Assembly: GCA_015179045.1 (NCBI GenBank)
Contig: WHUZ01000216.1
Span: 1-26,611 of the forward strand
DNA length: 26,611 nt
Origin: Kalaharituber pfeilii
Lineage: Eukaryota > Ascomycota > Pezizomycetes > Pezizales > Pezizaceae
Direction of reading: 5' to 3'
The notes beneath the pieces were generated by a model, which saw only the letters and a list, made by a program, of their open reading frames with translations, made no database searches and had not been told where the DNA came from. Of this stretch, positions 1 to 9,800 are shown piece after piece. The position numbers were made by a program, and so were the translations under genes. Position 1 is the stretch's first letter; every line of letters starts with the position of its first letter.

Positions 1-1078
1 AGAGTATATATTAACTTTTAATAAAATAACTAATTAAGTTATCTCTTAATAATTAAATTTATAGTAAATAACTAAGTATTAAAAACTAATAAAATATTAT
101 TTCTTTAAATATATCTTAATTTCTATCTATAATTTATACTAAATTTAAATAATTAACTTATTATAAATTATTTATCTATTAGAACTATTTAATTTAATAT
201 AATATATATATTAGTTTAAGTTAGTATAAGTTAATTTTTTAGTATAAATTTTTATTTTAAACTTACTTTAATAAGTTATTTTTTTTTTTTAAGAAAAACT
301 TATTTAATAAGTTAAAAATAAAGTTAAAAACTAATTTAGATAGAAATTATTTATATAATAAAATATAAAATTTTCAACTTGTATCTATTTTAATTTACTA
401 GTCTAAGTTCTATAATATATAAAAAATTAACTTATTAAGTAAGTTAGTTTTTTTTTAGAAGAAAACTTAAACTTATTAATTAAAACTAATAAGTCAAATA
501 AATAAGTACTTATAACTAATACAAATACTAATTTAATACTTAAAGCTATATATAAAACTATATATAACTTTAAAAAGTTAAGCTATAAAATTTGTAACTT
601 TAATATACTAAATATACTAACTATAGTAGAATTTTAGTACTAAGATTTCTATTAAAAAAATCATATCTAGTTAATAAGTAAGTACTTTAGTACTTAAAGA
701 TCTTATAAAAAGCTTTATTATAAGAAACTAAGACTTTTTAAAGTAACTGCTACTATAAGTACTTATGCCTATTGGCTGAAACTTTCTTATATTATAAAAA
801 TTTATCTTATATTTTATATATTATTACTTAAACCTACTACTAAAGACCTACTACCTGGTTAAATAGAACTATTACCTCTACTAGTTATTATTAAAGAAGA
901 AGAATGGGCAGTTGAGAATATATTAGACTTAAGAATATACAAGCAGTATCTACAGTACCTTATTAAATAGAAAGGTTACAATAATCCAACTTGGCAACTA
1001 GCCGACGACCTTGAACACTCTCTTGTCCTTATTGAAGCCTTCTACCAGCAATATTCTAGCAAACCTGGATTCTCATAG
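1..1078 (+). pseudogene. Decayed Ty3/gypsy polyprotein C-terminus (integrase tail plus chromodomain)
   Basis: One frame (codons starting at 905, 770, 722) can be read from about 660 to a natural-looking stop at 1076-1078. It passes through an integrase tail (YKKLRLFKV at 719-745, where the family GPF core has become RLF), the usual link before the chromodomain (YWLKL..LLLKPTTKD), and a chromodomain (EEEWAVENILDLR, QYLQYLIK-stop-KGYNNPTWQ, ADDLEHSLVLIEAFYQQY) at about 896-1060. In-frame stops sit where Q or W is expected: TAA near 861 for CAA, and TAG near 967 for the conserved TGG. No frameshift was found between 660 and 1078. Upstream of 660 the DNA is almost pure A/T and the frame is lost, as expected of heavy RIP. 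In intact elements this part of the integrase binds DNA, and the chromodomain steers insertion to marked chromatin. This copy cannot make the protein. The 5' part of the element lies outside the window. Confidence 0.85.
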
Positions 1079-1091
1079 AAGCTTGGTGCCT

Positions 1092-1101
1092 AGAGGGAGA
1101 G
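1092..1101 (+). other. Polypurine tract of the retrotransposon
   Basis: AGAGGGAGAG lies 14 nt after the polyprotein stop and 3 nt before the TGTCATGG that probably opens the 3' LTR. This is where the primer for plus-strand DNA synthesis is expected in Ty3/gypsy elements. The call rests on position and composition only. Confidence 0.6.
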
Positions 1102-1104
1102 TAC

Positions 1105-2124
1105 TGTCATGGCTCAATCTCTGTATTGCTACACTTAGGGTAATGCAATGGCTGCTGGCTATCGCTCGATCACTAAACTCCTATGATAAACCGGCTGCCA
1201 GCCGCCAAACCACCAAGGTGAAAGCTGGTTACTGATTGCCCACTAGATGTGAAAAGTCTGCTTTCGCTGTACATTCTTGTTGTGAAAATTCTGTACTTCG
1301 CCGTGTGTCCTTGTGTGAAAATTCTGCATTTCACCGCCCTGCCTCTGCTTCTTGACCAAAGAGCCCATCATGTATATACGGGCCCAATATGCCTGTCTTG
1401 TAGATAGTTCTTTCCTTCCTTATCTGTTGTTCTGTCAATCAACTGATCCGTCTGGCCTTGCACCATTAACACCTTCGAACCCTTGATACCTCTGTACCCT
1501 TGACACCTTTTGAACCCTTTAACCTTCTGGAACGCCCTCTTGAATCCTGTTACCCTGAACCGACCTGAACCTCCTAATTCGCTAGAACCGACCTGAACCT
1601 CCGAATTCGCTAGAACCGACCTGAACCTCCGAATTCGCTAGAACCGACCTGAACCTCCGAATTCGCTCGAACCGACCTGAACCTCCGAATTCGCTAGAAC
1701 CGACCTGCACCTCCGAATTCGCTAGAACGTATCCCTTGGTAGCATAGACCGCCCGCTCATGATAAAGGGGAGGTATGGGAACTGGAGATCTTGGAGGAGG
1801 TTCTGGAGAAGGAGGATGAGTCGGACAAGTCTCTTATATGAAGCAGATTGGGAGCATGTTTGTGCTTTGTTGTTGTTAATCATGTTTGTTGATTGTTCAT
1901 CAGCGTTCTGCTTCAGGGGAGGTGTGGGAACTGGAATTGCTGCTTAAGGAAGCAGGACAGGTGTGGCAACTCGAATGAGGAAATGCTGCTTTAGGAAGCA
2001 GGACATTAGATTAGCGCGGACCAAACGCTATAAACTGAGGGTTGAGAGGGAGAAGAGCTTGAGGGAGGGACAAGAGAGAATATACACTTCAATAATACAA
2101 CAAGAAAGTAAAAGAAGAATTTCA
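1105..2124 (+). repeat. Probable 3' LTR of a Ty3/gypsy element
   Basis: The block begins with TGTCATGG right after the polypurine tract. It contains a TATA-like site (CTATAAACTG, about 2028) followed by a purine-rich stretch and a short AT-rich end, a common U3/R/U5 layout. The right edge is a guess at TTTCA (2120-2124), because no second LTR copy is present to compare. Inside are the 28-bp array (1557-1724) and two further direct repeats: a GGGGAGGTRTGGGAACTGGA unit at 1767-1786 and 1916-1935, and a TGCTGCTT.AGGAAGCAGGACA unit at 1938-1959 and 1984-2005. Unlike the polyprotein side, this block keeps a normal base composition. The ORF-like stretches at 1011-1235 and 1759-1947 have no recognisable product. 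Confidence 0.6.
1557..1724 (+). repeat. 28-bp tandem array, six full copies, inside the LTR
   Basis: Six head-to-tail units start at 1557, 1585, 1613, 1641, 1669 and 1697. Each opens with GAACCGACCTGAACCTCC and ends with AATTCGCTA or a one-base variant. The copies differ at only a few single positions (a T in copy 1, a C in copy 5, a C in copy 6), so the array is young. A seventh start (GAAC, 1725) breaks off. Looser GAACCCTT/GACACCTT-type repeats precede it at about 1470-1530. Confidence 0.95.
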
Positions 2125-2654
2125 GGATGCACCTAGCTTCCGGACTCACTTTTTTCCTTTCTGATGTACTCTATTATCTGTAGTATAGATGATCGTTTCT
2201 TACTCAAATAGAAGTTTCTTTTCTATATTAAAATCAGCATAACCTACCATTGCAGCCCTTGACTCTGTAGGCGCTAGTTGTAGAGGTTTTGGTTTATCAT
2301 AGACTATAGCTGGACTGATCTCCACCAGCTCCGCTATTACCCTGAGCCGAATGCCCTCTTGCTCCTACCAAGTCATACAGTTTGGAAAGTTTGACAATGA
2401 ATGCATCGTAATGGCTTCGCAGTAAGACGTGCAGCAAAGATCTATGTCGGTTTCAACGTTCATCCGGTTTGTTTCTACGCCAATTTCCTAGCGCAGGAAA
2501 CTCTATCGCACTTTTTTATTCTATCTCTGCCTGATAAATGTTCAGATTGCAACTCGACCAAGGATCATACACCGTGTTTCTTGATAATCTTCTGAACTCC
2601 AGTGTAGTTGAGCTGTGAATTTGGCGAGGTCATGAATATCGGCAATGCTATTTA
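2125..2654. other. Gap without a recognisable gene
   Basis: About 530 bases after the probable LTR end. The only open frame of note (2401-2595, plus) translates to an unremarkable 64 residues and looks spurious. No repeat, tRNA-like fold or promoter motif stood out. Confidence 0.5.
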
Positions 2655-3238
2655 TTACATGAGCATTGTGCGAAGGCGTGCAATTGCGCGATCAACTGAC
2701 TTATCACTCAAATCTGTCTCTAACGAGTTGAAATCCTCCTCCGTTGGTCCCTCTCCACCAGGCTGATTTGAGCTCGACGCCCCATTACTCCGCGCTAGCG
2801 ACTTCACCACATCCTCCACCTCCCGCTCTGAGACCGTTATCTGGCGCACTATCTCCATGGCCTTGCTCTTCTGGAGCGTAGAATCCTTATCAAGCTCTTC
2901 TTTAAGCAATTACACCAATGCTTTTTCGTCCTGTTCAGCCCATTACTTGGGGATGGGCTGCGTGAGGAATAGCGGCACGACTTAAGCTCGTATTTTTGGC
3001 TCACTGGTGAAAAGGCTCTGGTGAAGCTGGGCTCCGAACCTAAAGGCTAGTTAATGAAGTTTTGTGAATGTGTATTGTCAAAAGCAATTTGGACTCTTTC
3101 AACTTACAGTGCTTCATGGCGGAATTTCAGCGGTGATGTTTCTTTGCTTGAACAGCTAGGCGGTATTTGTATGCTGTTGAAGTGCAAGTGGATGCTCAGA
3201 TAAGAGCTGGTCGAGAGAGGTTTAGGTGCATATACTAA
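2655..3238 (-). pseudogene. Decayed two-exon gene, product unrecognised
   Basis: Read on the minus strand, one frame runs from 3238 to a terminal TAA at 2655-2657 if a 68-nt intron (3107 down to 3040, GTAAGT..TTTAG, TTAAC near the branch position) is removed. The frame is broken only by three TAA codons, at 2982-2984, 2943-2945 and 2910-2912, each one C-to-T change from CAA. The protein reads as ordinary sequence: LFGAQLHQSLFTSEPKI, then VVPLFLTQPIPK, then a charged helical stretch (LLKEELDKDSTLQKSKAMEI, VRQITVSEREVEDVVKSLAR), a Ser/Gly/Pro linker and a C-terminal helix ending RLRTMLM. I do not recognise the family. The last 84 codons (2655-2909) are intact and start with ATG, so a short product is formally possible. 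The gene's true 5' end is not visible: the next in-frame codon upstream is TAG (3239-3241). Confidence 0.45.
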
Positions 3239-4330
3239 CTAGCCGTGCAAATTGTGGTTCCACCGGTGTTAATAAAAGGTTCTCAGGTACAAGCTTCAGT
3301 CAGATCTCTCGGAGTGAGAAGCCTGGGCCTGCCGATGGATTGCAATTTTTTTTTCTTTTTCTTTTTCTTTTTTTTTTTCGCAGGATGAAGAGCCATGGCT
3401 GCCACTGCTTGGGGATCAGTGCAGGACATCGTTACATATCAGTATTTCCCAATACAATACTTAGTGCGGCAGCGGTGACTTTTACATGTGCCAATAAAGG
3501 CTCCGCAAGAGGCTGCCCAATTGGTCGATTGCCAGTCTCGGACTCGCCGGGCTTTTTGCAGCGGGTATAATAGGCACGAGACTGCGCAACGCTCAGTGGC
3601 CCGGGTTGAGGGCGGCAATGGCCAAGTGCGGCGGTTCTAAACTGAACCATCGTGATCTAGAAAAACAATGCACACCACCTGTGGAACCTGGATCGCGCAT
3701 GATGGCGCAGGGTGCGAATGTAGAATGCATGCAGTGGACGAGCTAAGCATGTCGATACCCTGAAACTGGGCTCGCAAAAGCACACTGGTAGGAGAGTGCA
3801 TGCGTAATTGACTTGCCATTGCCCAAGGGAAGCATAGAGCATGCTCATTTGTCATGAGGCAGGCATTCCCCGCATCTGAGGCGCCTTCAAGCAAGACAAA
3901 GATGTCTGATAATGTAATCCTAGAGCACATCACATCACGTTCTCCTTTCTTACTCTGATACTTTGAAGGTTCGAATTTGAGTAAACTACTGTACTGTACA
4001 TCAATATCGACGAGTCTCCATCCCAGATATGTGACGAAATGCCCAGCAAGGCAATGTAGTTAGTTCCTACCTGGCAAAAGGAATCAATGCCTTCATCCCC
4101 ACTCTCCTCTGTGAAGTTTCTCTCGCTGGGTGCCTATGAGGGAAAACTATGTGATGTTGGCAGTTCCGGCTCAAAACTATGAAAATCTTCCTCCACATCT
4201 CTATTCTCCTCGCTCAGCTCGCTATTCCGGATGGAACTATCCGTTCCAATACGACCATTGCTCAAATGTGAATCAATTGAATACTCATCATATCACTCTT
4301 GTGATAAATCAAAGCATTCCCCTCCTCAAG
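3239..4330. other. Intergenic stretch with a pyrimidine tract
   Basis: No supported gene. A T-rich tract interrupted by single C bases lies at about 3348-3379. Open frames at 3226-3570 (plus), 3432-3650, 3637-3933 and 3657-3848 (minus) overlap one another, lack family signatures and look like chance. Confidence 0.5.
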
Positions 4331-4768
4331 TTATGGTCTGAAGTTAATGTACACTGCATGCCATTCGCGCCACACTTTCTCCTCTTCGTTCCGCAATCTG
4401 GATTCGTTACCTTCTGTCAATTCTAGAGTGTGCCAAAGCTCGCCCCTTTCGCTGCCGGAAGCCTGTTCTACCTCTTGGTCAAAGTCGGTAATTCCGGTAT
4501 TTGTTCTCCTCTTCATCCACCCAGCTGCATCCCTTCTCTAGATTAGCTGATACATTTCCCACAAAACCTGTGAGAGTAGTATAAGCACCGGTTGGTTGCT
4601 CTGAACTGGTAATTTCGTTGGCATTTGACATTTCCATGTCGACGGTAAAGGCGTTTTTGGTAATGGACTTGGCTGTGGGGTTCCTGCGGATGTACTGCTG
4701 CGAAACTCTCACCAGTCTTCGTGCATATAGTTAAATATCGAGGATCCATATCGAACATGCAGTTCCAA
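4331..4768 (-). pseudogene. Possible coding remnant, product unrecognised
   Basis: On the minus strand one frame stays open from 4768 to the terminal stop at 4331-4333 except for a TGA at 4709-4711 and a TAG at 4538-4540. Both are single C-to-T changes from CGA and CAG. The distal third (4331-4516) starts with ATG and is charged and protein-like (ITDFDQEVEQASGSERGELW, NESRLRNEEEKVWREWHA). The proximal part is Pro/Ser/Thr-rich (TPQPSPLPKTPLPSTW). An alternative frame (4479-4712, minus) is open for 77 codons and could be the real one. No family was recognised, so this is a weak call. Confidence 0.25.
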
Positions 4769-5579
4769 TTAACTAAATTAGGACACGCTTTCTCATGTGA
4801 AATGCGAGAACCGGCTCGTGCAAGAGTGAATGTATAAAATTGTTTTTACGTGATCAAGACATGCCGTGCTTCAGAAGCCCTGAGTTAGACACCATAAGGT
4901 CAATAGGAATTTCGAAAAGTAACGGACGCAAATGTAGACACAACGAAGCCTCGACTCAGGTGTTTTTGCTGTGGAAGGAACGTATTCCAGCGAATATGTC
5001 AAAGTCAGATGGCCATATATGTAGGGAAGGTGAATGTCCCTATTCCAGTTTTATGACTGCTTCAGTTCCTTTGTTTGTTTGAAATATGCCGACTAGGCTC
5101 CAGGAATGAACCTGAAACTGGATTCCATGGAGTCCGGTGCCAACTAGACTAGGAGTTAAGCCAGTCTAGAGACAAGAGCAAGTAGTTTGAGCTGTGACAG
5201 AAGGCTTCAGGCTTCGAGTCCAAAAATTCGAGACTGGCCGGCGTGGGCAAGAATTAGCTAGCTGTTGGAACTCATATCCTTATCTCCAGAGTAGAGCATT
5301 GGAGCCTATTGCAGTCTCTGGTTGAGGCTGTAGCCATAGAGGCTTACCAATTGATAATTCAGTCCGAATATGCAGCAGCATCAATCATTGGCTTTGTAAT
5401 GGCTTTGTGCATACAGCCATGTATGCCGTGGACATGATTGGATTCAAAAATGGGTATACTGGGAGCGTACAAAGCAGAGACCATTTGGAGCCGAATAATG
5501 GTTCTTGACACTAGAAACAACAAGCGGTTGTCAAATGTCGACACCAGAATTCAAGCAGAAGCCTACTTTAGAGAATGAG
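4769..5579. other. Gap without a recognisable gene
   Basis: About 810 bases of average composition. The open frames at 4840-5082 (plus) and 5359-5544 (minus) have no recognisable content. Nothing else was seen. Confidence 0.5.
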
Positions 5580-6829
5580 TGCTTTCAAAATGGAGCTTGA
5601 CAAGGAGGGCTTCGTTGGCATGTTCGGATATTGCACCTGTTTCTCGAGCAGGATGTAGCTACATACTTAGTAATGCCGAGTTGCTCTTGAAAGTCAAAAA
5701 AGCAAGTGCGACTTCGGGTACCGGTGCAAGAGCAACTGACATTTGCTTGCGAATCTACGCCTGCTGAAGAATGCTGCGGTGCTGTTTGCAAGGACGCTTC
5801 CAATTCACCGCCGAAGCGTTGTGCATTCGTGCAGCCGGTGTCGAATTTCGCCGGGCTCGTGATTCTGGCCCGCCGGCCCCGCCAGGCTGCAGCTGGAGGG
5901 GTGTCGCGCTGCGGGGGTGAGCGGCAGGCAGAGGGTACATCCAGAGGGCGAGGCATGATGGCGCTGGGGAGCGTTCGCTCTGGACGCCCATTCATGCCTG
6001 CCGCTGCTGCCCTCCTGCACTGCACGCCCGCACGCCCGCACTCTCCCACGGTCACCTCACCGCCAGACTGCCGCGGCTTGGCGTGGCCCTCGCCCATCAC
6101 CCACCAAACTGCGGACCTGCCACCCCCATCGCCCTCCCCCACCGCCGCGCTGCCCGCCCGACCCAGGCCCCCGCGAGATACGCTGCCCGTCTGCGCTGCC
6201 CACCGCTCTCCGCCAGGCGCCGCGAGAAGCCCAGCACGCACGCACGCACGCACGCTGCTCCCGCCGTGCGTCCCATCGCCATCGCCTCGCTTACCACGCA
6301 CCCCCCCCCCCCCCCCCCTCTGTGCCTCCGCCCACCCCCGATCCACCCTCGCCGTGCCAGGCCCTCTCGCTCGCTCTCCCGTGCCAGCATCCACCAATTC
6401 CGACGCCCACCTCGTCCTTCCACCCCTCCGCTGCCGCCTTCTCGTACGCAGAGTGCCCTCATCCCCTGCCCCTCATACTCTCGTCTACAGTTCTTCTCTC
6501 GACCGTCATCCACACAATCCACACGCAACCTACTGCTTATTCCACGCACCCTCCACCATCTCCGCCCCCCCCCCCCCCCAAACGCTCACAATACTCCCAA
6601 TTACAAACGCCTGTGCACCCCCCCGTTTGCGCTCGATTCGGCTCTCTCAGAGTATCCACGCATCCACTTTCAAATACCATTCACGCCTGCTCGCCCCCCC
6701 CCGTGATCGTCTCAGAGCGAGGACCAGCCCCCCAACCAGGCTATAGGCTTTCCTTCGTCAAGCCCTTCACCGTCGCGGGTGTCGGTCGTTCTCAAGCCAA
6801 CAAACAACGACCACATAAAGACACTCCCG
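5580..6829 (+). promoter_or_regulatory. GC- and C-rich promoter/leader of the JmjC gene
   Basis: Base composition changes sharply from about 5790, becoming GC-rich and, from about 6100, C-rich on the plus strand. Homopolymer C runs lie at about 6301-6318 and 6565-6579, with a CGCA tetramer run near 6236-6252. From 5997 to 6829 there is no ATG at all, and the first one (6830) opens the JmjC gene. That is what a long transcribed leader under pressure against upstream starts would look like. The long open frames here (for example 5706-6746 plus, 5585-6397 minus) exist in several frames at once because stop codons are rare in such DNA, so I do not treat them as genes. Transcription start and core promoter were not located. 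Confidence 0.55.
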
Positions 6830-9800
6830 ATGGCGACCTACGCTCCTCTTAGGCCTTACGGCTCACGGTGGAATTACAGAACCCCGTCCCCCCCTCCGTC
6901 AAGCGTGATTGAGCCCATCTCTCCGCTTGTCACAGCCACGGAGTCCAACATACCATTGCCTGATCGACTGAATACCCTAGACCCTGAGCCTGCGGGAAGC
7001 AAGAGTTCGCCCTCAGAAAAAAGTATACACGGAGAGTCTCGTGCTGAGTCAACGCCAATGCTCCCTTCACTGGCGTCTGTGCGTTCTCTCTCTCCATCTT
7101 CACGAAAATTTGCATCGAGTCTGGGTGACAAGGGAGGGAATTACTCGGAAGTACCTACTTTCGCTGGTAACCGCTACTTTGACCCCCTCGCATTCTTTGC
7201 AGATGTTGCACTTTCCTCCGCAGACCCCACCACGCTGCCGAAGTTGCAACAGCTTGCAGCAAAGGATGCGGCTCAGCGTTTAGAATCCTCCTCAGGAAAT
7301 GTCTCCTCCCATTCGGTAGGCGTGGAAAATGCAAAGTCTTGCAATGCTGTCGAAAAAGAAGCCCCGCGGAAAGCATCCATCACATCCTCCCCGCCTGGGG
7401 ATAAAAGGTCCACGGGAGAAGAAAGTAGTGCATCTGTTAAAGCTTCTGCTTCTCAGCAACGCTCTTCAAGGTATTTCTCCCCACTTCTTCCCAAATTCCC
7501 CTCCTCCTCTCTCTTATATACTCGCCCAGAGCCTTCTTCAGGAGCACTAACATTCTCCAAGTTCTCCAACACCTACGGAACGAATTGAATTAGTCCCCAC
7601 CCGTGATTTAACACCTCCATCATCGAATGCATCCAATAGTGGTAACGTGGAGCTCGTGTCGCCTTCAGACAGCAAAGCTGGCATTGCTTTATCTAGCAGT
7701 CCGCAACCTGAACCTGCAATTCTTCCTTCTCCTCCCTTGGCAGTTTATTCAAGCGTCCCCCCCGCGGACAGCGAACAGGACGCCAAAGTTGATCCTCCGG
7801 CTAATTCCGATGAGTCAATACCTCATCCAAATATTGAAAATGAAGCCTCCCGAACGTGTACGTCTCCAACAAATGTTATACAGAGCCAAGTTGGTGAAGC
7901 CATTGAAGACGTAGAAGAGTCACCTCCACCCGTGGAGAGGCCCGTGAAAGTTGGGAGGGGGAAGAAGAAGGGGCGCGGTAAAGCCGTGGCCCCTATCCCT
8001 AAAACTACACAACCCTCTACTACGAAGCCTAAAGTAACGAGAAGCAAAAAGGCACGCATATTCACTCAAAGTATCGCCCTGCGGAGAAGTACCCGCAACA
8101 TCAAATACATAGAAGAGCCAGAGTTTCCTGCAAGTTCCTCACCAAATTTGACCATCGAACGGAATTCTGCTAGGAGTCGAACCATGACTGAACCGCAAAC
8201 TGCTAAAACTAGTGATATTGCAACGACAGAACAGACAGTACCTGTGGAGGCTACTGAGGCTGTCTCTGGGGATATCATAGAAAATATGGTGCAAGGCACG
8301 GAGTTGAAAGCTATATCAGATAATGAGTTGGAAAGAGAGGACAGTCGAAATCCGTCTTTTGAGAACTCGGCACCATTTGACGATATCAAGAGTGTGCCCT
8401 CTGATGTTACTCATGAACACTTGGATGTCATTGAACATGCCGATGCTGAGCCGATTTCAGGCATTATTTGGTCTCATGAAGCCAATAATAATACCTCCAA
8501 TTCATCCGAGAATATGCATAATGCACACAACTCTAGCGATGCCCACATTCCCATATCAACGGATGGCGAAGATGTCAATAACCAGAACCTCCCAGTGACT
8601 CAAGGTTACTCTGCAAGTACGGTGCAACCTGCAAGAGATCATGACATAATGTCAATTGTCGACGAAGTACAAAAGCAAATGTTGGGTAGCTCGTTGACGG
8701 AATCGACCCAAGAAACTTATTTATCTTATGTCCAGCAGCCTGGTTCGTTAATTCCCCTTCCGCACAACCTATTATTTGCATGCTTATCAGTTTTTGCGCG
8801 CAGGGTTTCCTTCGACTTCTCATATTTCGTCTCAGCGTCAAACATCTATTCCCATTGACCCTTTACGTACTGTTATCCCTCCCACTTGTGATACATCATG
8901 CAGCTGCTAACTATTCAACAGTAATGGAACCTAGTCCAACTACTGTTCTCTGCGAGAACGCTCAAACTGATTCAAACGGTACGTCCAATCTCTCTCAATA
9001 TTAGTCCAAGGTGAAGGCTAATTAATATTCCATGCAGGAATCCCTGATGGCATTGATTCAGTAGCGCCGCACTCATCCACACTTGCTGTCTCAGACCAGT
9101 TGATGCAATTAGTACCTCCGAAGCAAGAAGTTACAGATATAGTAGCAAGTTCTCCAAGTTCTCCCAGAGCACCTTCAATTAATACACAGGCGATTGTCGA
9201 TGCTCTTCAGCGGGGCCCACAAATGATGCCATTGTCCTCAAGCGAACCATGGTACCCACCTTGCGACTCGATGGATTTATCTCCGGAAGAAGAACCTGTA
9301 ACCAGTTCTCGGGAACAGACTGCTGAGGCGGCTCAAGGCTCAGATATAATCCCTGCACCGAAGGAGGAAATTGTCATCACCGAAAAAGTGGAATTAAACG
9401 CTGCCGGAACTGAAGAATTACATGATGGAATTAGCTCAGAATTGAGCCCTGCTGCCGTACCTGACCAAGTGCTAGACGAGATTCCAGTCGCGATCAAGGC
9501 GAGGCAATTACCTGAACAAACCTCCGCTGCCATAACAAGTACAGACGAAGTTCCTGAAGAATTACAGACAATATCGCTTGCTGAGAGTGATTCTTTTGTG
9601 AACAGCGGTCCAAGTTTCGAACTCCATAATTCACAAGACTCAGTCAGTGATTCTACCGACAGCATTCTATCGACTCCAACTGCAGCTTCTACTTCGAACG
9701 ATAGTGACGCCGGCCCACTTCCTACTACAGCAGATAACTACTTAATCCATACTACGATAATACCGCCTGCGGAAGATCCTCGATGTGAAAAAGCTTCAAT

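Noticed and set aside
1557..1724. CRISPR-like array.
   Set aside because: The 28-bp units are directly adjacent with no spacers, and the genome is fungal.
5706..6746. A 346-codon plus-strand open frame with overlapping long frames on both strands (5585-6397 minus, 6083-6706 plus).
   Set aside because: The DNA is GC/C-rich so stops are rare in all frames. The translation is Pro/Ala/Arg-rich with no domain, and it has no ATG after 5997. It fits a leader better.
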